The notes: generated by a model not told the origin, from the sequence alone. A DNA stretch of 8,701 nucleotides from an uncultured Collinsella sp. (GCA_900544465.1 UQVT01000076.1:1-8701), one strand, 5' to 3'; numbered from the stretch's first letter, positions 1-6,025 are shown. Program-made: numbers and translations.

Positions 1-56
1 AGGAGGTATTACGAGCTCCTGTGCGAATTGGAGAGAGCGCTCCCGCAAACTGCCTC

Positions 57-86
57 TTGACAACTTATAGGAGCGTCGGTTTTTAT
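57..86 (+). promoter_or_regulatory. Possible orphan plus-strand promoter
   Basis: A perfect -35 hexamer TTGACA (57-62) is followed by a T-rich stretch (80-86). This offers TTTTTA at 17 bp or TTTTAT at 18 bp as a poor -10. No plus-strand gene follows, because the next genes lie on the minus strand. If active it would make a short RNA running toward the hairpins at 216-247 and 268-309, or antisense RNA. The -35 is clear but the -10 is weak, so this is a tentative call. Confidence 0.25.
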
Positions 87-211
87 TTCTCGAAATTTGG
101 CATGGTTAAGGGCGATCGGTTAAACGTAGTAGATAGGCCCATTTCGTGGCGAACGAATCAGACTGAGGCGCAAAATGGCCCCCGCCCCAGAAAAATCGTC
201 GGCAAGGTAGC

Positions 212-247
212 AAAATGCCCCGCGGGCAGGAGGCTGCTCGCGGGGCA
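212..247 (-). terminator. Intrinsic terminator of the SDR-MFS-Gfo/Idh operon
   Basis: Read on the minus strand, TGCCCCGCG pairs perfectly with CGCGGGGCA (9 bp). After one A/C mismatch, GCAG pairs with CTGC around a CCTC loop. The hairpin is followed directly by TTTT (plus-strand AAAA at 212-215). It lies about 70 bases downstream of the oxidoreductase stop codon. The T-run exists only on the minus-strand side, so termination should act on the minus-strand operon. Confidence 0.85.
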
Positions 248-267
248 AAGAAGAGGGGCTTATTGGT

Positions 268-309
268 GGCGGACCGAGGGGTTCGGCATGGGGTTTGCCG
301 CGGTCTGCC
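268..309. other. Two-level hairpin in the operon 3' untranslated region
   Basis: GGCGGACCG (268-276) pairs with CGGTCTGCC (301-309), with one G-T wobble on the plus strand (a C-A mismatch on the minus strand). Inside it CGGCA (284-288) pairs with TGCCG (296-300). It lies just after the stop codon of the minus-strand oxidoreductase and has no T-tract. It is therefore not a terminator by itself, but may protect the mRNA 3' end together with the terminator at 212-247. Confidence 0.4.
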
Positions 310-317
310 CTAAGGCA

Positions 318-1358
318 TTACAGCTCGACGAGCTGGCCGGTCTCGGCGGCCTCCTTGATGGCGTTGAGAAGCGTGAGCGTCTTAACGTTATCGGCGGGGG
401 TCACGACGGGCTCGACCTCGCGGCGGACAACCTTCACAAAGTGCTTGAGCTGCATCTTGTGCGGCAGTGCCGGGTCGACGGCCGGAATCTCCATCTGCAG
501 CGGCTTGTGCCAGTTGGAGGCGCCGTCGTAGGAGAACTGGTGCAGGCGGGGCAGCGACAGGGCGCCCTTAGTGCCGCCGATAAAGTAGGCGTCGGCGTCG
601 AAGGGGCGGTACTGCGGATCCTCGCGAGCGGTTGCCTCCCAGTTCCAGGGGCTGGCGGTGGCGTCGGAGATGGTCATGCTCGCGAGCGCGCCATCGGCAA
701 AACGGACGTTGACCACGGCGGAGTCCTCGGTCTCAAAACCGCGGGCGGCGCTGGACTGCATGCCCTGGACGGCAACGGGCTCGCCCAGCAGGTAGCGGAG
801 CAGATCGACGTCGTGCACCAGGTTGACCAGGATCGGGCCGGCACCCTTCTTGCGGCGCCACTCGACATCGAAGTACTCGTCATTCTTATAGATCATGTAG
901 TGGAAGCTCGACACGGTGAGCTTGCCCAGCTCGCCGGCCTCGATGATCTCCTTGGCCTTGTTGACGAAGGGATTGTGGCGACGGTGCTGACCCACGAGCA
1001 CGGGCACGCCAGCGGTCTCGGCCTCGGCGGCGAAGGCCTGGGCATCCTCCAGGTCGTTGGAGATCGGCTTTTCGACCAGCGGCACGATGTTGCGCTTCAC
1101 AGCCTCGCGGGCAACGCCCAGGTGCAGGTCGTTGGGGGTGGCGATAATGACGGCCTCGGGCTTGATCTCATCCATCATCTGGGCGGGATCGGTGTAAAAC
1201 GGCACGCCGGCGGCCTCGGCCGTGGCGCGGGCGCCCTCAAAGGCGTCGGCGATGGCGACGAGCTCGGCCTCGGGCTCCTCGGTGACAAAGCGGATGTGGT
1301 TGCGGCCCATGGCGCCGGCGCCGATAACGGCAATGCGGACGGGGTTGAGCTCAGACAT
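318..1358 (-). CDS. Gfo/Idh/MocA family NAD(P)-dependent oxidoreductase
   Basis: This is a 346-residue cytoplasmic dehydrogenase, the usual length of the family. The N-terminal Rossmann fold opens with VIGAGAMG (residues 11-18, GxGxxG at 13-18) after a short Met-Ser-Glu-Leu lead. ATPNDLH (73-79) and the hallmark EKP (96-98, Lys97) follow. The C-terminal alpha/beta domain (from about 125) holds the substrate pocket, with His182 in NLVHDVDLLRYLLG as the likely catalytic residue. The common DxGxH pattern before that His is VNLVH here, so the Asp and Gly are replaced. The start is supported by AAGGAG five bases upstream. It is the last gene of a minus-strand operon, 69 bp after the transporter. 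Family members oxidise or reduce sugars, cyclitols, sugar acids and related ring compounds. The transporter and SDR neighbours suggest it acts on an imported compound, which I cannot name. Family is certain, substrate unknown. Confidence 0.92.
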   Translation of the reverse strand: MSELNPVRIAVIGAGAMGRNHIRFVTEEPEAELVAIADAFEGARATAEAAGVPFYTDPAQMMDEIKPEAVIIATPNDLHLGVAREAVKRNIVPLVEKPISNDLEDAQAFAAEAETAGVPVLVGQHRRHNPFVNKAKEIIEAGELGKLTVSSFHYMIYKNDEYFDVEWRRKKGAGPILVNLVHDVDLLRYLLGEPVAVQGMQSSAARGFETEDSAVVNVRFADGALASMTISDATASPWNWEATAREDPQYRPFDADAYFIGGTKGALSLPRLHQFSYDGASNWHKPLQMEIPAVDPALPHKMQLKHFVKVVRREVEPVVTPADNVKTLTLLNAIKEAAETGQLVEL

Positions 1359-1388
1359 TTCGACTCCTTAATACTGGTGACCGGTGGA

Positions 1389-1419
1389 ATGCGACAAAGG
1401 GGCTGTCCCTTTGTCGCAT
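1389..1419. repeat. 13-bp perfect palindrome inside the operon
   Basis: ATGCGACAAAGGG (1389-1401) and CCCTTTGTCGCAT (1407-1419) are perfect inverted copies around a 5-base GCTGT loop. The element lies in the 69-bp gap between the transporter stop and the oxidoreductase start. No T-tract follows on either strand, so it does not look like a full terminator. It could attenuate or stabilise the segmented mRNA. The sequence style, AAAGGG-AC-CCCTTT, recalls the short palindromes that recur between genes in many Gram-positive genomes. Membership in such a family is inference. Confidence 0.75.
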
Positions 1420-1427
1420 CGGTAAAA

Positions 1428-2684
1428 CTAGGCGGACTTCTTCTTGCTGTCGGAGACCATCATGTAGACGGTGAGCACGACGGCGATGGCGGCGATCACG
1501 ATGGCGCCGTAGAAGGACTGCTGGTAGGCGGCGCTGCCGGCCTCGGCGTGATACAGCACGGCGGTGATGGGCTGGCTGATCCAGGTGGAAGCGGCATAGC
1601 CTAAAAACATGATGCCGTAGTTGACGCCGATGTTGCTGGTGCCAAAGGCGCCACCGGTGAGCGGCGGGTAGATGACGAGCAGGGCGCCAAAGCTAAAGCC
1701 GAGCAGGGCGAGCGCCACAAAGAACATGCCCTGCGTAAAGCTCATCGACATGATGACGAGTGCGACGATAGTGACGACAAGGCTGATGAGCAGCGACTTA
1801 TAGGCGCCGAGCTTGTCGATGATCTGGCCAAAGGACAGGCGGCCAACCAAGTTGGCGCAGGTGTTGACGGAGACCACCACACCGCCGAGGGCGACGGCCG
1901 CGGCGCTCGTGGGGTCGGCGAAGAGCTGGACGGCGGCGATGGAGGCAACCTTGCCCACGAGCAGGGTGCCCGCGGTGGCGGCAAAGGCGAAGGTGACGAT
2001 GAGGACCCAGAAGCGCGGGGTCTTGACCATCTCGCCCGGGGTGAGGTCGCCGAAGGTGCCGGCATGCGCGCCGCCCTTGGGGGCCTCGAAGCCCTCGGGC
2101 AGCCAACCGGCCTCAGGGGCCTTCAGGAACAGGGCGGAGGCGGCGATCGTCACAAAGAAGATGACGCCGAGTGCCTTGAGGGCGCCAAAGATGCCCAGGC
2201 TCGGGATGAGCAGCGAGGCGAGCACCGGGGACAGTACAGCGGGGCCGGCGGTCGAAGCGGCCAGGGTGATGCCGGAGGCGAGGCCCTTCTTGTCGATGAA
2301 CCACTTTTGGCCGGTGGTGAGCGCCGGGTTGTAGCCCAGGCCGTTGCCGATGGCGGCGACGAGCGAGAACCACAGGTAGAACTGCCACGGCTCGGTGACG
2401 GTGCCGGACATGAACCAGCCCAGGCCGTAGCACACGGCGGCGGCGATAACGACGTTGCGCGGGCCGATCTTATCGGAGATGCGGCCGGCGAAGATGCCCG
2501 TCACGGCCATGATGGTCTGAAAGACCGGGAAGGCCCAGGTAAGGGCGCTCGACCACTCGGGGTAGACGGCGAGCAGGTTCTTGCTCACGACGGAATACAG
2601 CGCGATGGAGCTGATGAAGAACATGGTGACGCACGCGGCGGAAAGCACGACGGCGCGACCCTTGTTGGAGTTGGTGGAAGCCAT
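1428..2684 (-). CDS. MFS transporter, OFA (oxalate/formate antiporter-like) family
   Basis: This 418-residue inner-membrane protein has about twelve hydrophobic segments, a short cytoplasmic N-terminus and a Lys-rich C-terminus (SDSKKKSA). The MFS motif A appears twice, as expected of the two six-helix halves: GRISDKIGPRNV at 67-78 and GRLSFGQIIDKLG at 281-293. The stretch NGLGYNPALTTGQKWFIDKK (114-133) and the later FGTSNIGVNYGIMFLGYAAS are typical of the OFA branch, whose members carry small carboxylates by exchange or proton symport. The start has an AGAAAGAG ribosome site close upstream. It is the middle gene of the operon: 66 bp after the SDR gene, and 69 bp before the oxidoreductase, with a palindrome in that gap. 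It most likely imports the substrate of the two dehydrogenases, probably an organic acid or polyhydroxylated acid, though OFA annotation rarely predicts substrate reliably. Confidence 0.88.
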   Translation of the reverse strand: MASTNSNKGRAVVLSAACVTMFFISSIALYSVVSKNLLAVYPEWSSALTWAFPVFQTIMAVTGIFAGRISDKIGPRNVVIAAAVCYGLGWFMSGTVTEPWQFYLWFSLVAAIGNGLGYNPALTTGQKWFIDKKGLASGITLAASTAGPAVLSPVLASLLIPSLGIFGALKALGVIFFVTIAASALFLKAPEAGWLPEGFEAPKGGAHAGTFGDLTPGEMVKTPRFWVLIVTFAFAATAGTLLVGKVASIAAVQLFADPTSAAAVALGGVVVSVNTCANLVGRLSFGQIIDKLGAYKSLLISLVVTIVALVIMSMSFTQGMFFVALALLGFSFGALLVIYPPLTGGAFGTSNIGVNYGIMFLGYAASTWISQPITAVLYHAEAGSAAYQQSFYGAIVIAAIAVVLTVYMMVSDSKKKSA

Positions 2685-2750
2685 TGGACTCTTTCTAATC
2701 GATACGGGGGAGGAGTGGGCGTATCCGCGGGGCCTCCCTGTCAGGTTGGT

Positions 2751-3632
2751 TTACTGGTCAGTCGGCTTTGCGACGCCGGACTCATCGGACCAGAGCTCGA
2801 CACCCTTGTTCTTAAGGTAGTTGTCGGCATAGGCGCGACGGCCGCCGGGCTTGGCGGTGAGGTCGCCCATCATGTTGGAGAAGCCGCCGTCGACCTTGAT
2901 GGCGTCGCCGGTGGTAAAGTCCGAGCGCTTGGACGCCAGGAACATGACGGCGTTGGCGATATCGCTGACCTCGCCGATGCGGCGCGTGGCGATCAGACGG
3001 CTGCGGCTCTTCTCGACCTCGGGGTCGGCGTAGAAGTTGGCCGACATCGGGGTCTTAACGAAGCAGGGCTCGACGCAGTTGGAGCGCACGCCGTAGGGGC
3101 CCCACTCGGCAGCCAGCATCTTGGACATCATGTTGACGCCCGCCTTGGTGGAGCTGTACACGCCCGAGAACGTCTCGGGGGAGTGGCTGGCAACGGTCGA
3201 GATGTGCACCAGGCGACCCTGGCCGGCCTTGATCATCTCGCGACCAAAGCGCTGCGAGGTGATGAAGTAACCGGTGAGGTTGACGTTGAGCACCTGCTCC
3301 CAGTCGCTCAGCGGCAGGTCCTCCATGGCGGCGAAGCGCAGGATGCCGGCGGTGTTGACAAGGACGTCGACGCGGCCGAAGTCGGCGATGGTGGCATCGA
3401 CGGCGGCCTGAACCTCGGCCTCGTCGGTGGCGTTCATCTTGTAGCCCTCGGCGTGGATGCCAAACTCGGCGGCGAGGTCGGCGGCTGCGGCCTTGACCTT
3501 TTCCTCGTCTAGATCGAGCATGACGACGTTGGCGCCATTGCGGGCGAACTCGCGGCAGATCTCGGCGCCCATACCGCCGAGCGCGCCAGTCACGGCGCAG
3601 ACATCGCCCTCGAGCTTGAGCCAATTGCTCAT
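2751..3632 (-). CDS. Classical short-chain dehydrogenase/reductase (SDR)
   Basis: This 293-residue cytoplasmic oxidoreductase has TGALGGMG (15-22) as the TGxxxGxG cofactor loop. NTAG is at 93-96, Asn118 lies in VLNVNLTG, and the YxxxK pair is Tyr159/Lys163 in YSSTK. Asp40 at the end of beta-2 (VVMLDLDEE) favours NAD(H) over NADP(H). Aligning from the Tyr, the catalytic Ser position (13 residues earlier) falls on Thr146 in HISTVAS, an uncommon but conservative change. The tail after the usual SDR end (KVDGGFSN, about 246-253) is some 40 residues longer than a minimal SDR and includes KPGGRRAYADNYLKNKG. The start has a GAAGGGAAG ribosome site. It is the first gene of the operon, divergent from the LysR regulator. 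It probably interconverts a hydroxyl and a ketone on the imported substrate. Polyol, sugar-acid or hydroxysteroid substrates are all possible and I cannot choose among them. Confidence 0.9.
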   Translation of the reverse strand: MSNWLKLEGDVCAVTGALGGMGAEICREFARNGANVVMLDLDEEKVKAAAADLAAEFGIHAEGYKMNATDEAEVQAAVDATIADFGRVDVLVNTAGILRFAAMEDLPLSDWEQVLNVNLTGYFITSQRFGREMIKAGQGRLVHISTVASHSPETFSGVYSSTKAGVNMMSKMLAAEWGPYGVRSNCVEPCFVKTPMSANFYADPEVEKSRSRLIATRRIGEVSDIANAVMFLASKRSDFTTGDAIKVDGGFSNMMGDLTAKPGGRRAYADNYLKNKGVELWSDESGVAKPTDQ

Positions 3633-3658
3633 AGGAACTTCCCTTCTTGTGCCTCCCG

Positions 3659-3685
3659 GTGGGTCGCTCCCATTAATCGACCCAC
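3659..3685. promoter_or_regulatory. 8-bp inverted repeat in the SDR operon leader
   Basis: GTGGGTCG (3659-3666) and CGACCCAC (3678-3685) are perfect inverted copies separated by 11 bases. They lie between the predicted SDR-operon promoter and its start codon. The right arm overlaps a separate 8-bp palindrome, CCACGTGG (3682-3689). It may be a repressor site downstream of the promoter or a leader hairpin. There is no T-tract. Confidence 0.45.
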
Positions 3686-3701
3686 GTGGTTTTCGCTGGT
3701 T

Positions 3702-3730
3702 ATCGTATGCTTTGCATTTGCGCAGGTGAA
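3702..3730 (-). promoter_or_regulatory. Predicted sigma70 promoter of the SDR-MFS-Gfo/Idh operon
   Basis: On the minus strand a -35 TTCACC (3725-3730, 4 of 6 to consensus) and a -10 TACGAT (3702-3707, 4 of 6) are separated by exactly 17 bp. The transcript would start near 3695, leaving a leader of about 60 bases. Both boxes are imperfect, as is common for activator-dependent promoters. Confidence 0.45.
3707..3717. promoter_or_regulatory. ATGC-N3-GCAT dyad, candidate LysR-type operator
   Basis: The dyad ATGC-TTT-GCAT lies in the spacer of the SDR-operon promoter. A further GCAT with the same TTGCAT context occurs at 3731-3736, 19 bp on, between the two divergent promoters. The divergent LysR-type gene makes autoregulatory binding here plausible. 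This is inference from position and symmetry only. Confidence 0.35.
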
Positions 3731-3739
3731 TTGCATATT

Positions 3740-3748
3740 TGTTAGAAT
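3740..3748 (+). promoter_or_regulatory. Predicted extended -10 promoter of the LysR-type gene
   Basis: TGTTAGAAT matches an extended -10: TG, one base, then TAGAAT (5 of 6 to TATAAT). The best -35 is a weak TTGCGC at 3718-3723 with a long 19-bp spacer. Transcription would start near 3755, leaving about 110 bases of leader. It faces away from the SDR-operon promoter, and the two overlap within about 50 bp. This arrangement is typical for LysR regulators that control their own gene and its divergent neighbour. Confidence 0.4.
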
Positions 3749-3854
3749 GGCGTTAACCGTAGGTTTACACCGTGCGATGCAGTTTTTTCTCAATTAAGCG
3801 CGTGACCTGCGAAAACAACCCCCTGTGGCGCCATGTGGCCACGGGTGCGAAAAC

Positions 3855-3860
3855 GGGAGA
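3855..3860 (+). promoter_or_regulatory. Ribosome binding site that fixes the LysR-type start
   Basis: GGGAGA lies five bases before GTG at 3866. The in-frame ATG at 3833 has no purine-rich site upstream. The GTG start also leaves the usual short lead before the LysR helix-turn-helix. Confidence 0.7.
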
Positions 3861-3865
3861 TTGAC

Positions 3866-4744
3866 GTGTACGATCGACGACTTGAGGCCATATCGGCCGC
3901 CGCGGAGCTGGGAAGCTTCTCGCGTGCGGCGGCAAAATTGCGCGTGTCGACCCCGGCGCTCGTCAAGCAGGTGTCGGGTTTCGAGGCCGAGTTCGGCATC
4001 ACACTGTTCGAACGCTCGCACTCGGGCGTCAAGGTGACACCGGCCGGCGCGTTACTGGTAGACGACGCGCGCTCGATTATGCGCCAGTCCGAGGATGCCC
4101 TTCGCCGTGCCCGACGCGCGGCGGGCGATGGCGGCGCGGTGCGCCTGGGCGTGTCGATGATGTGCCCGGGGCGCCAAACGCTGTCGATGTGGTCGGGCAT
4201 CCACGATCTGGAACCGTCGCTGCGATTTGAGATCGTGCCGGTAAGCGACCTCTACGACGAGCGCGAATCCGTCATGCGTAGCCTCGGTCGAGAGGTGGAT
4301 GTGGTGCAGTCGAGTTTTTCGACCCCGCGCTGGGGTGACGCCTGCCAAAAGCTCCGCATCGTTAACGTGCCGTTTTATATTGACCTGCCGCGCACGAGCC
4401 CACTGGCGCGCAAGACACGCATTACGGTCGCCGACTTGGAGGGTATGCGTCTGCGCGTGCTGCGCCACGGCAACGACGCCATGGACAGCCTGCGCATCGA
4501 CCTTTTGGCCGACGGCGGCGTGGACGTGATCGACGTGGATAGCTTCGACTTTGCGCTCTTTAACGAGGCGGAGGAAAAGGGTGACGCGGTGCTCACCTGC
4601 GGAGCGTGGTCGGGAGTGCACCCGGCCTTTGTGGGCGTGCCGTTCCTGTGCGGCCGCGAGGTGCCGGTCTTTTTGCACTACCCGCTCGAGCCCACCCTCC
4701 AAGTGCAAAAATTCGTCAACGCCATGGCCCAGCTTCTCAACTAG
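3866..4744 (+). CDS. LysR-type transcriptional regulator
   Basis: With the GTG start at 3866 the product has 292 residues, normal for the family. An in-frame ATG at 3833 would add eleven residues but lacks a ribosome site. The N-terminal winged helix-turn-helix occupies about residues 1-60: LEAISAAAELGSFSRAAAKL, then RVSTPALVKQVSGFEAEFG, then LFERSHSGVKVTPAG. The common SQPAVSRQI motif is STPALVKQV here. A linker helix rich in Arg and Asp follows, and then the periplasmic-binding-protein-like effector domain from about 90 (VRLGVSMM) to the end. The protein should bind DNA as a tetramer and respond to a small molecule from the adjacent pathway. It is divergent from the SDR-MFS-Gfo/Idh operon with a shared control region and is its likely regulator. 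Its effector is unknown. Its stop codon is the first triplet of the direct repeat at 4742. Confidence 0.93.
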   Translation: MYDRRLEAISAAAELGSFSRAAAKLRVSTPALVKQVSGFEAEFGITLFERSHSGVKVTPAGALLVDDARSIMRQSEDALRRARRAAGDGGAVRLGVSMMCPGRQTLSMWSGIHDLEPSLRFEIVPVSDLYDERESVMRSLGREVDVVQSSFSTPRWGDACQKLRIVNVPFYIDLPRTSPLARKTRITVADLEGMRLRVLRHGNDAMDSLRIDLLADGGVDVIDVDSFDFALFNEAEEKGDAVLTCGAWSGVHPAFVGVPFLCGREVPVFLHYPLEPTLQVQKFVNAMAQLLN

Positions 4745-4772
4745 CTAAAAATCCCCGTCCCAAAAAGACTGC
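4742..4772 (+). repeat. Direct repeat copy 1, starting at the LysR-type stop codon
   Basis: TAGCTAAAAAT is followed by the core CCCCGTCCCAAAAAGACTGC. The same element recurs at 6023-6054, starting at the stop codon of the GGDEF gene. The two differ by one extra A and one T/G change, and the 20-base core is identical. It has no internal stem strong enough for a terminator. The remaining gap to 4900 has a further AAAGACTGC at 4792-4800, a CCATATGG palindrome at 4822-4829 and the GGDEF promoter. Confidence 0.85.
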
Positions 4773-4834
4773 CCTGATTAAGCTCCGCATCAAAGACTGC
4801 ATCACGTTTGGGGCTCTTGGCCCATATGGTAGAG

Positions 4835-4861
4835 TTGACCTCACGTGAATTTCAGCATACT
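4835..4861 (+). promoter_or_regulatory. Predicted promoter and palindrome of the GGDEF gene
   Basis: A -35 TTGACC (4835-4840, 5 of 6) lies 15 bp from CATACT (4856-4861), which keeps the A2, A4 and T6 of a -10 box. The spacing is short, so the -10 is uncertain. The spacer contains an 8-bp perfect palindrome, TCACGTGA (4841-4848), placed where a repressor would block polymerase. The leader would be about 35 bases. Confidence 0.4.
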
Positions 4862-4900
4862 GCGTACCACCTGCGCTTTTGCCATTTTGGAGAGTGAACT

Positions 4901-6025
4901 GTGGATACTTTTGTCGCCAAGAAGGCCAGCCGGGTGATGCGTCTGCTCATGATGGTACTCACGGCAGTTCTCATCTTCTTCTTCATCAATGTTATGCTGC
5001 TCGTCTCCGACATCCAGGGCACGGCACGCGTGGTCAACTACGCCGGTCTGGTGCGCGGTACCACGCAGCGAATCGTTAAGCTCGAGGACGCGGGCCAGCC
5101 ACAAGACGATCTGCTCAAGGCTGTGGATTCATACATTAATGGTTTGCGCTACGGAAGTGACGACCTCAATCTTGTCCGTCTCGATGACGACGAGTATCAG
5201 GTAAAGATGACCGAACTTGCGGGCTATTTTGACGAGCTTCGAACCGAGATTACCCGTGTGCGCGAGGTCGGCTACGAGAATACCGACATCATCGCGATGA
5301 GCGAGGGGTTCTTTGCTATTTGTGACGATGCCACGAGGCTCGCTGAGGACTACTCCCAGGAGAAGGCGACGGCGCTCAATCGTCTCGAGGCCTTGGTGAT
5401 TATCGACATCGTGGGCTTGGTGGCGACCTTTGCGGTCGAACTTGCTCGCGCGGTGCGCACTGCCGCGCTCAATCGCGAGCTGCAGAACAAAGTCTATCTC
5501 GATGAAGCCACGGGCCTGCCCAACAAGAACAAGTGCGAGGAAATCTTGGGGCAGGGGCATCCCGTTTCCGTTGAAGAGCCCGTCGCGCTTTGCGTCTTCG
5601 ACCTTAACAATCTGCATGCGGTCAATAACCGCTTTGGCCACGAGAAGGGGGACGAATACATCCGTGCTTTTGCCCAGCAACTGGGGCGCGTGGCGTCCGA
5701 GGCCTGCTTTGTGGGTCGCGACGGCGGTGATGAGTTTATCGCGGTGTTGTGGGATGCCGATCGAGCTGTCGTGGAGTCCTGTCTCGCTCGGATTCGTGTG
5801 AACGTGAACGAGTATTCTGAGGCTCACCCCGACATGCCTATCAGCTATGCGGTGGGCTATGCGCTTTCCAGTGATTTTGATGAACCGCCTACGATGCGCG
5901 AGCTCTTCTCTCGGGCTGACAAGAACATGTATATCGATAAGAGCCGCGTAAAGAAAGCCGAGGCAGCCGGGCCGCAGCGCGAGGACCGGTGGGCCTGTAA
6001 CAGAGGGCAGCCAATTTGGAAGTAG
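4901..6025 (+). CDS. Membrane-anchored GGDEF diguanylate cyclase
   Basis: This 374-residue protein starts at GTG, with GGAGAG six bases upstream. A first membrane helix (about 14-36) and a second (about 165-183) enclose some 130 residues that should lie outside the membrane. That part looks like a helical-bundle sensor: VVNYAGLVRGTTQRIVKLE resembles the N-terminal sensors of PilJ-type receptors. The C-terminal GGDEF domain runs from DEATGLPNKNK (201-211). It has metal-binding Asp234 in FDLNNL, NNRFGHEKGDE (242-252) and an intact GGDEF at 275-279, so it should condense two GTP into cyclic di-GMP. The allosteric I-site RxxD is absent: its place (266-269) reads SEAC. The protein ends in a 25-residue tail (QREDRWACNRGQPIWK) unlike the family. 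No EAL, HD-GYP or PilZ partner is in the window. The gene stands alone between two direct repeats and converges on the ABC genes. Confidence 0.9.
   Translation: MDTFVAKKASRVMRLLMMVLTAVLIFFFINVMLLVSDIQGTARVVNYAGLVRGTTQRIVKLEDAGQPQDDLLKAVDSYINGLRYGSDDLNLVRLDDDEYQVKMTELAGYFDELRTEITRVREVGYENTDIIAMSEGFFAICDDATRLAEDYSQEKATALNRLEALVIIDIVGLVATFAVELARAVRTAALNRELQNKVYLDEATGLPNKNKCEEILGQGHPVSVEEPVALCVFDLNNLHAVNNRFGHEKGDEYIRAFAQQLGRVASEACFVGRDGGDEFIAVLWDADRAVVESCLARIRVNVNEYSEAHPDMPISYAVGYALSSDFDEPPTMRELFSRADKNMYIDKSRVKKAEAAGPQREDRWACNRGQPIWK

Larger units (their letters stand above)
1..317. other. Intergenic region without a convincing gene
   Basis: No reading frame here has a credible start, ribosome site and codon use. 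Frames that cross it on the plus strand run on as antisense shadows of the oxidoreductase gene at 318-1358. The right half holds the 3' untranslated part and terminator of the minus-strand operon. The left half (1-170) is more AT-rich and carries a sigma70-like TTGACA at 57-62. It also has a distant 6-bp inverted repeat, CGAAAT at 91-96 and ATTTCG at 141-146. The first 20 bases contain AGGAG and CTCCT as a weak inverted repeat, but the window edge cuts off its context. Confidence 0.6.

Noticed and set aside
1..20. AGGAGGT at the left edge as a ribosome site
   Set aside because: No start codon at suitable spacing opens a plausible protein, and the context is cut by the window edge.
21..1604. 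Long plus-strand open frame (527 codons) across the oxidoreductase gene
   Set aside because: It is antisense to a clear family protein, has no ribosome site, and its Gly/Val/Asp/His-rich composition is what the complement of GC-rich codons yields. It also crosses the operon terminator.
2708..2738. GGGAGG/CCTCCC inverted repeat between the SDR and transporter genes
   Set aside because: Six-bp arms 19 bases apart, in purine-rich ribosome-site-like sequence, are expected by chance. There is no T-run.
2064..3512. Plus-strand open frame of 482 codons opposite the transporter and SDR genes
   Set aside because: It spans two unrelated well-supported genes on the other strand and shows no recognisable domain. 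The long frame is an effect of third-position GC bias.
3833..3865. ATG at 3833 as the LysR-type start
   Set aside because: No ribosome site precedes it, whereas the GTG at 3866 has GGGAGA at ideal spacing and gives the standard N-terminus. It remains possible as a minor start.
4811..4823. GGGC-TCTTG-GCCC as a terminator for the LysR-type gene
   Set aside because: The stem is only four pairs with no T-run after it, and it lies just before the GGDEF promoter.
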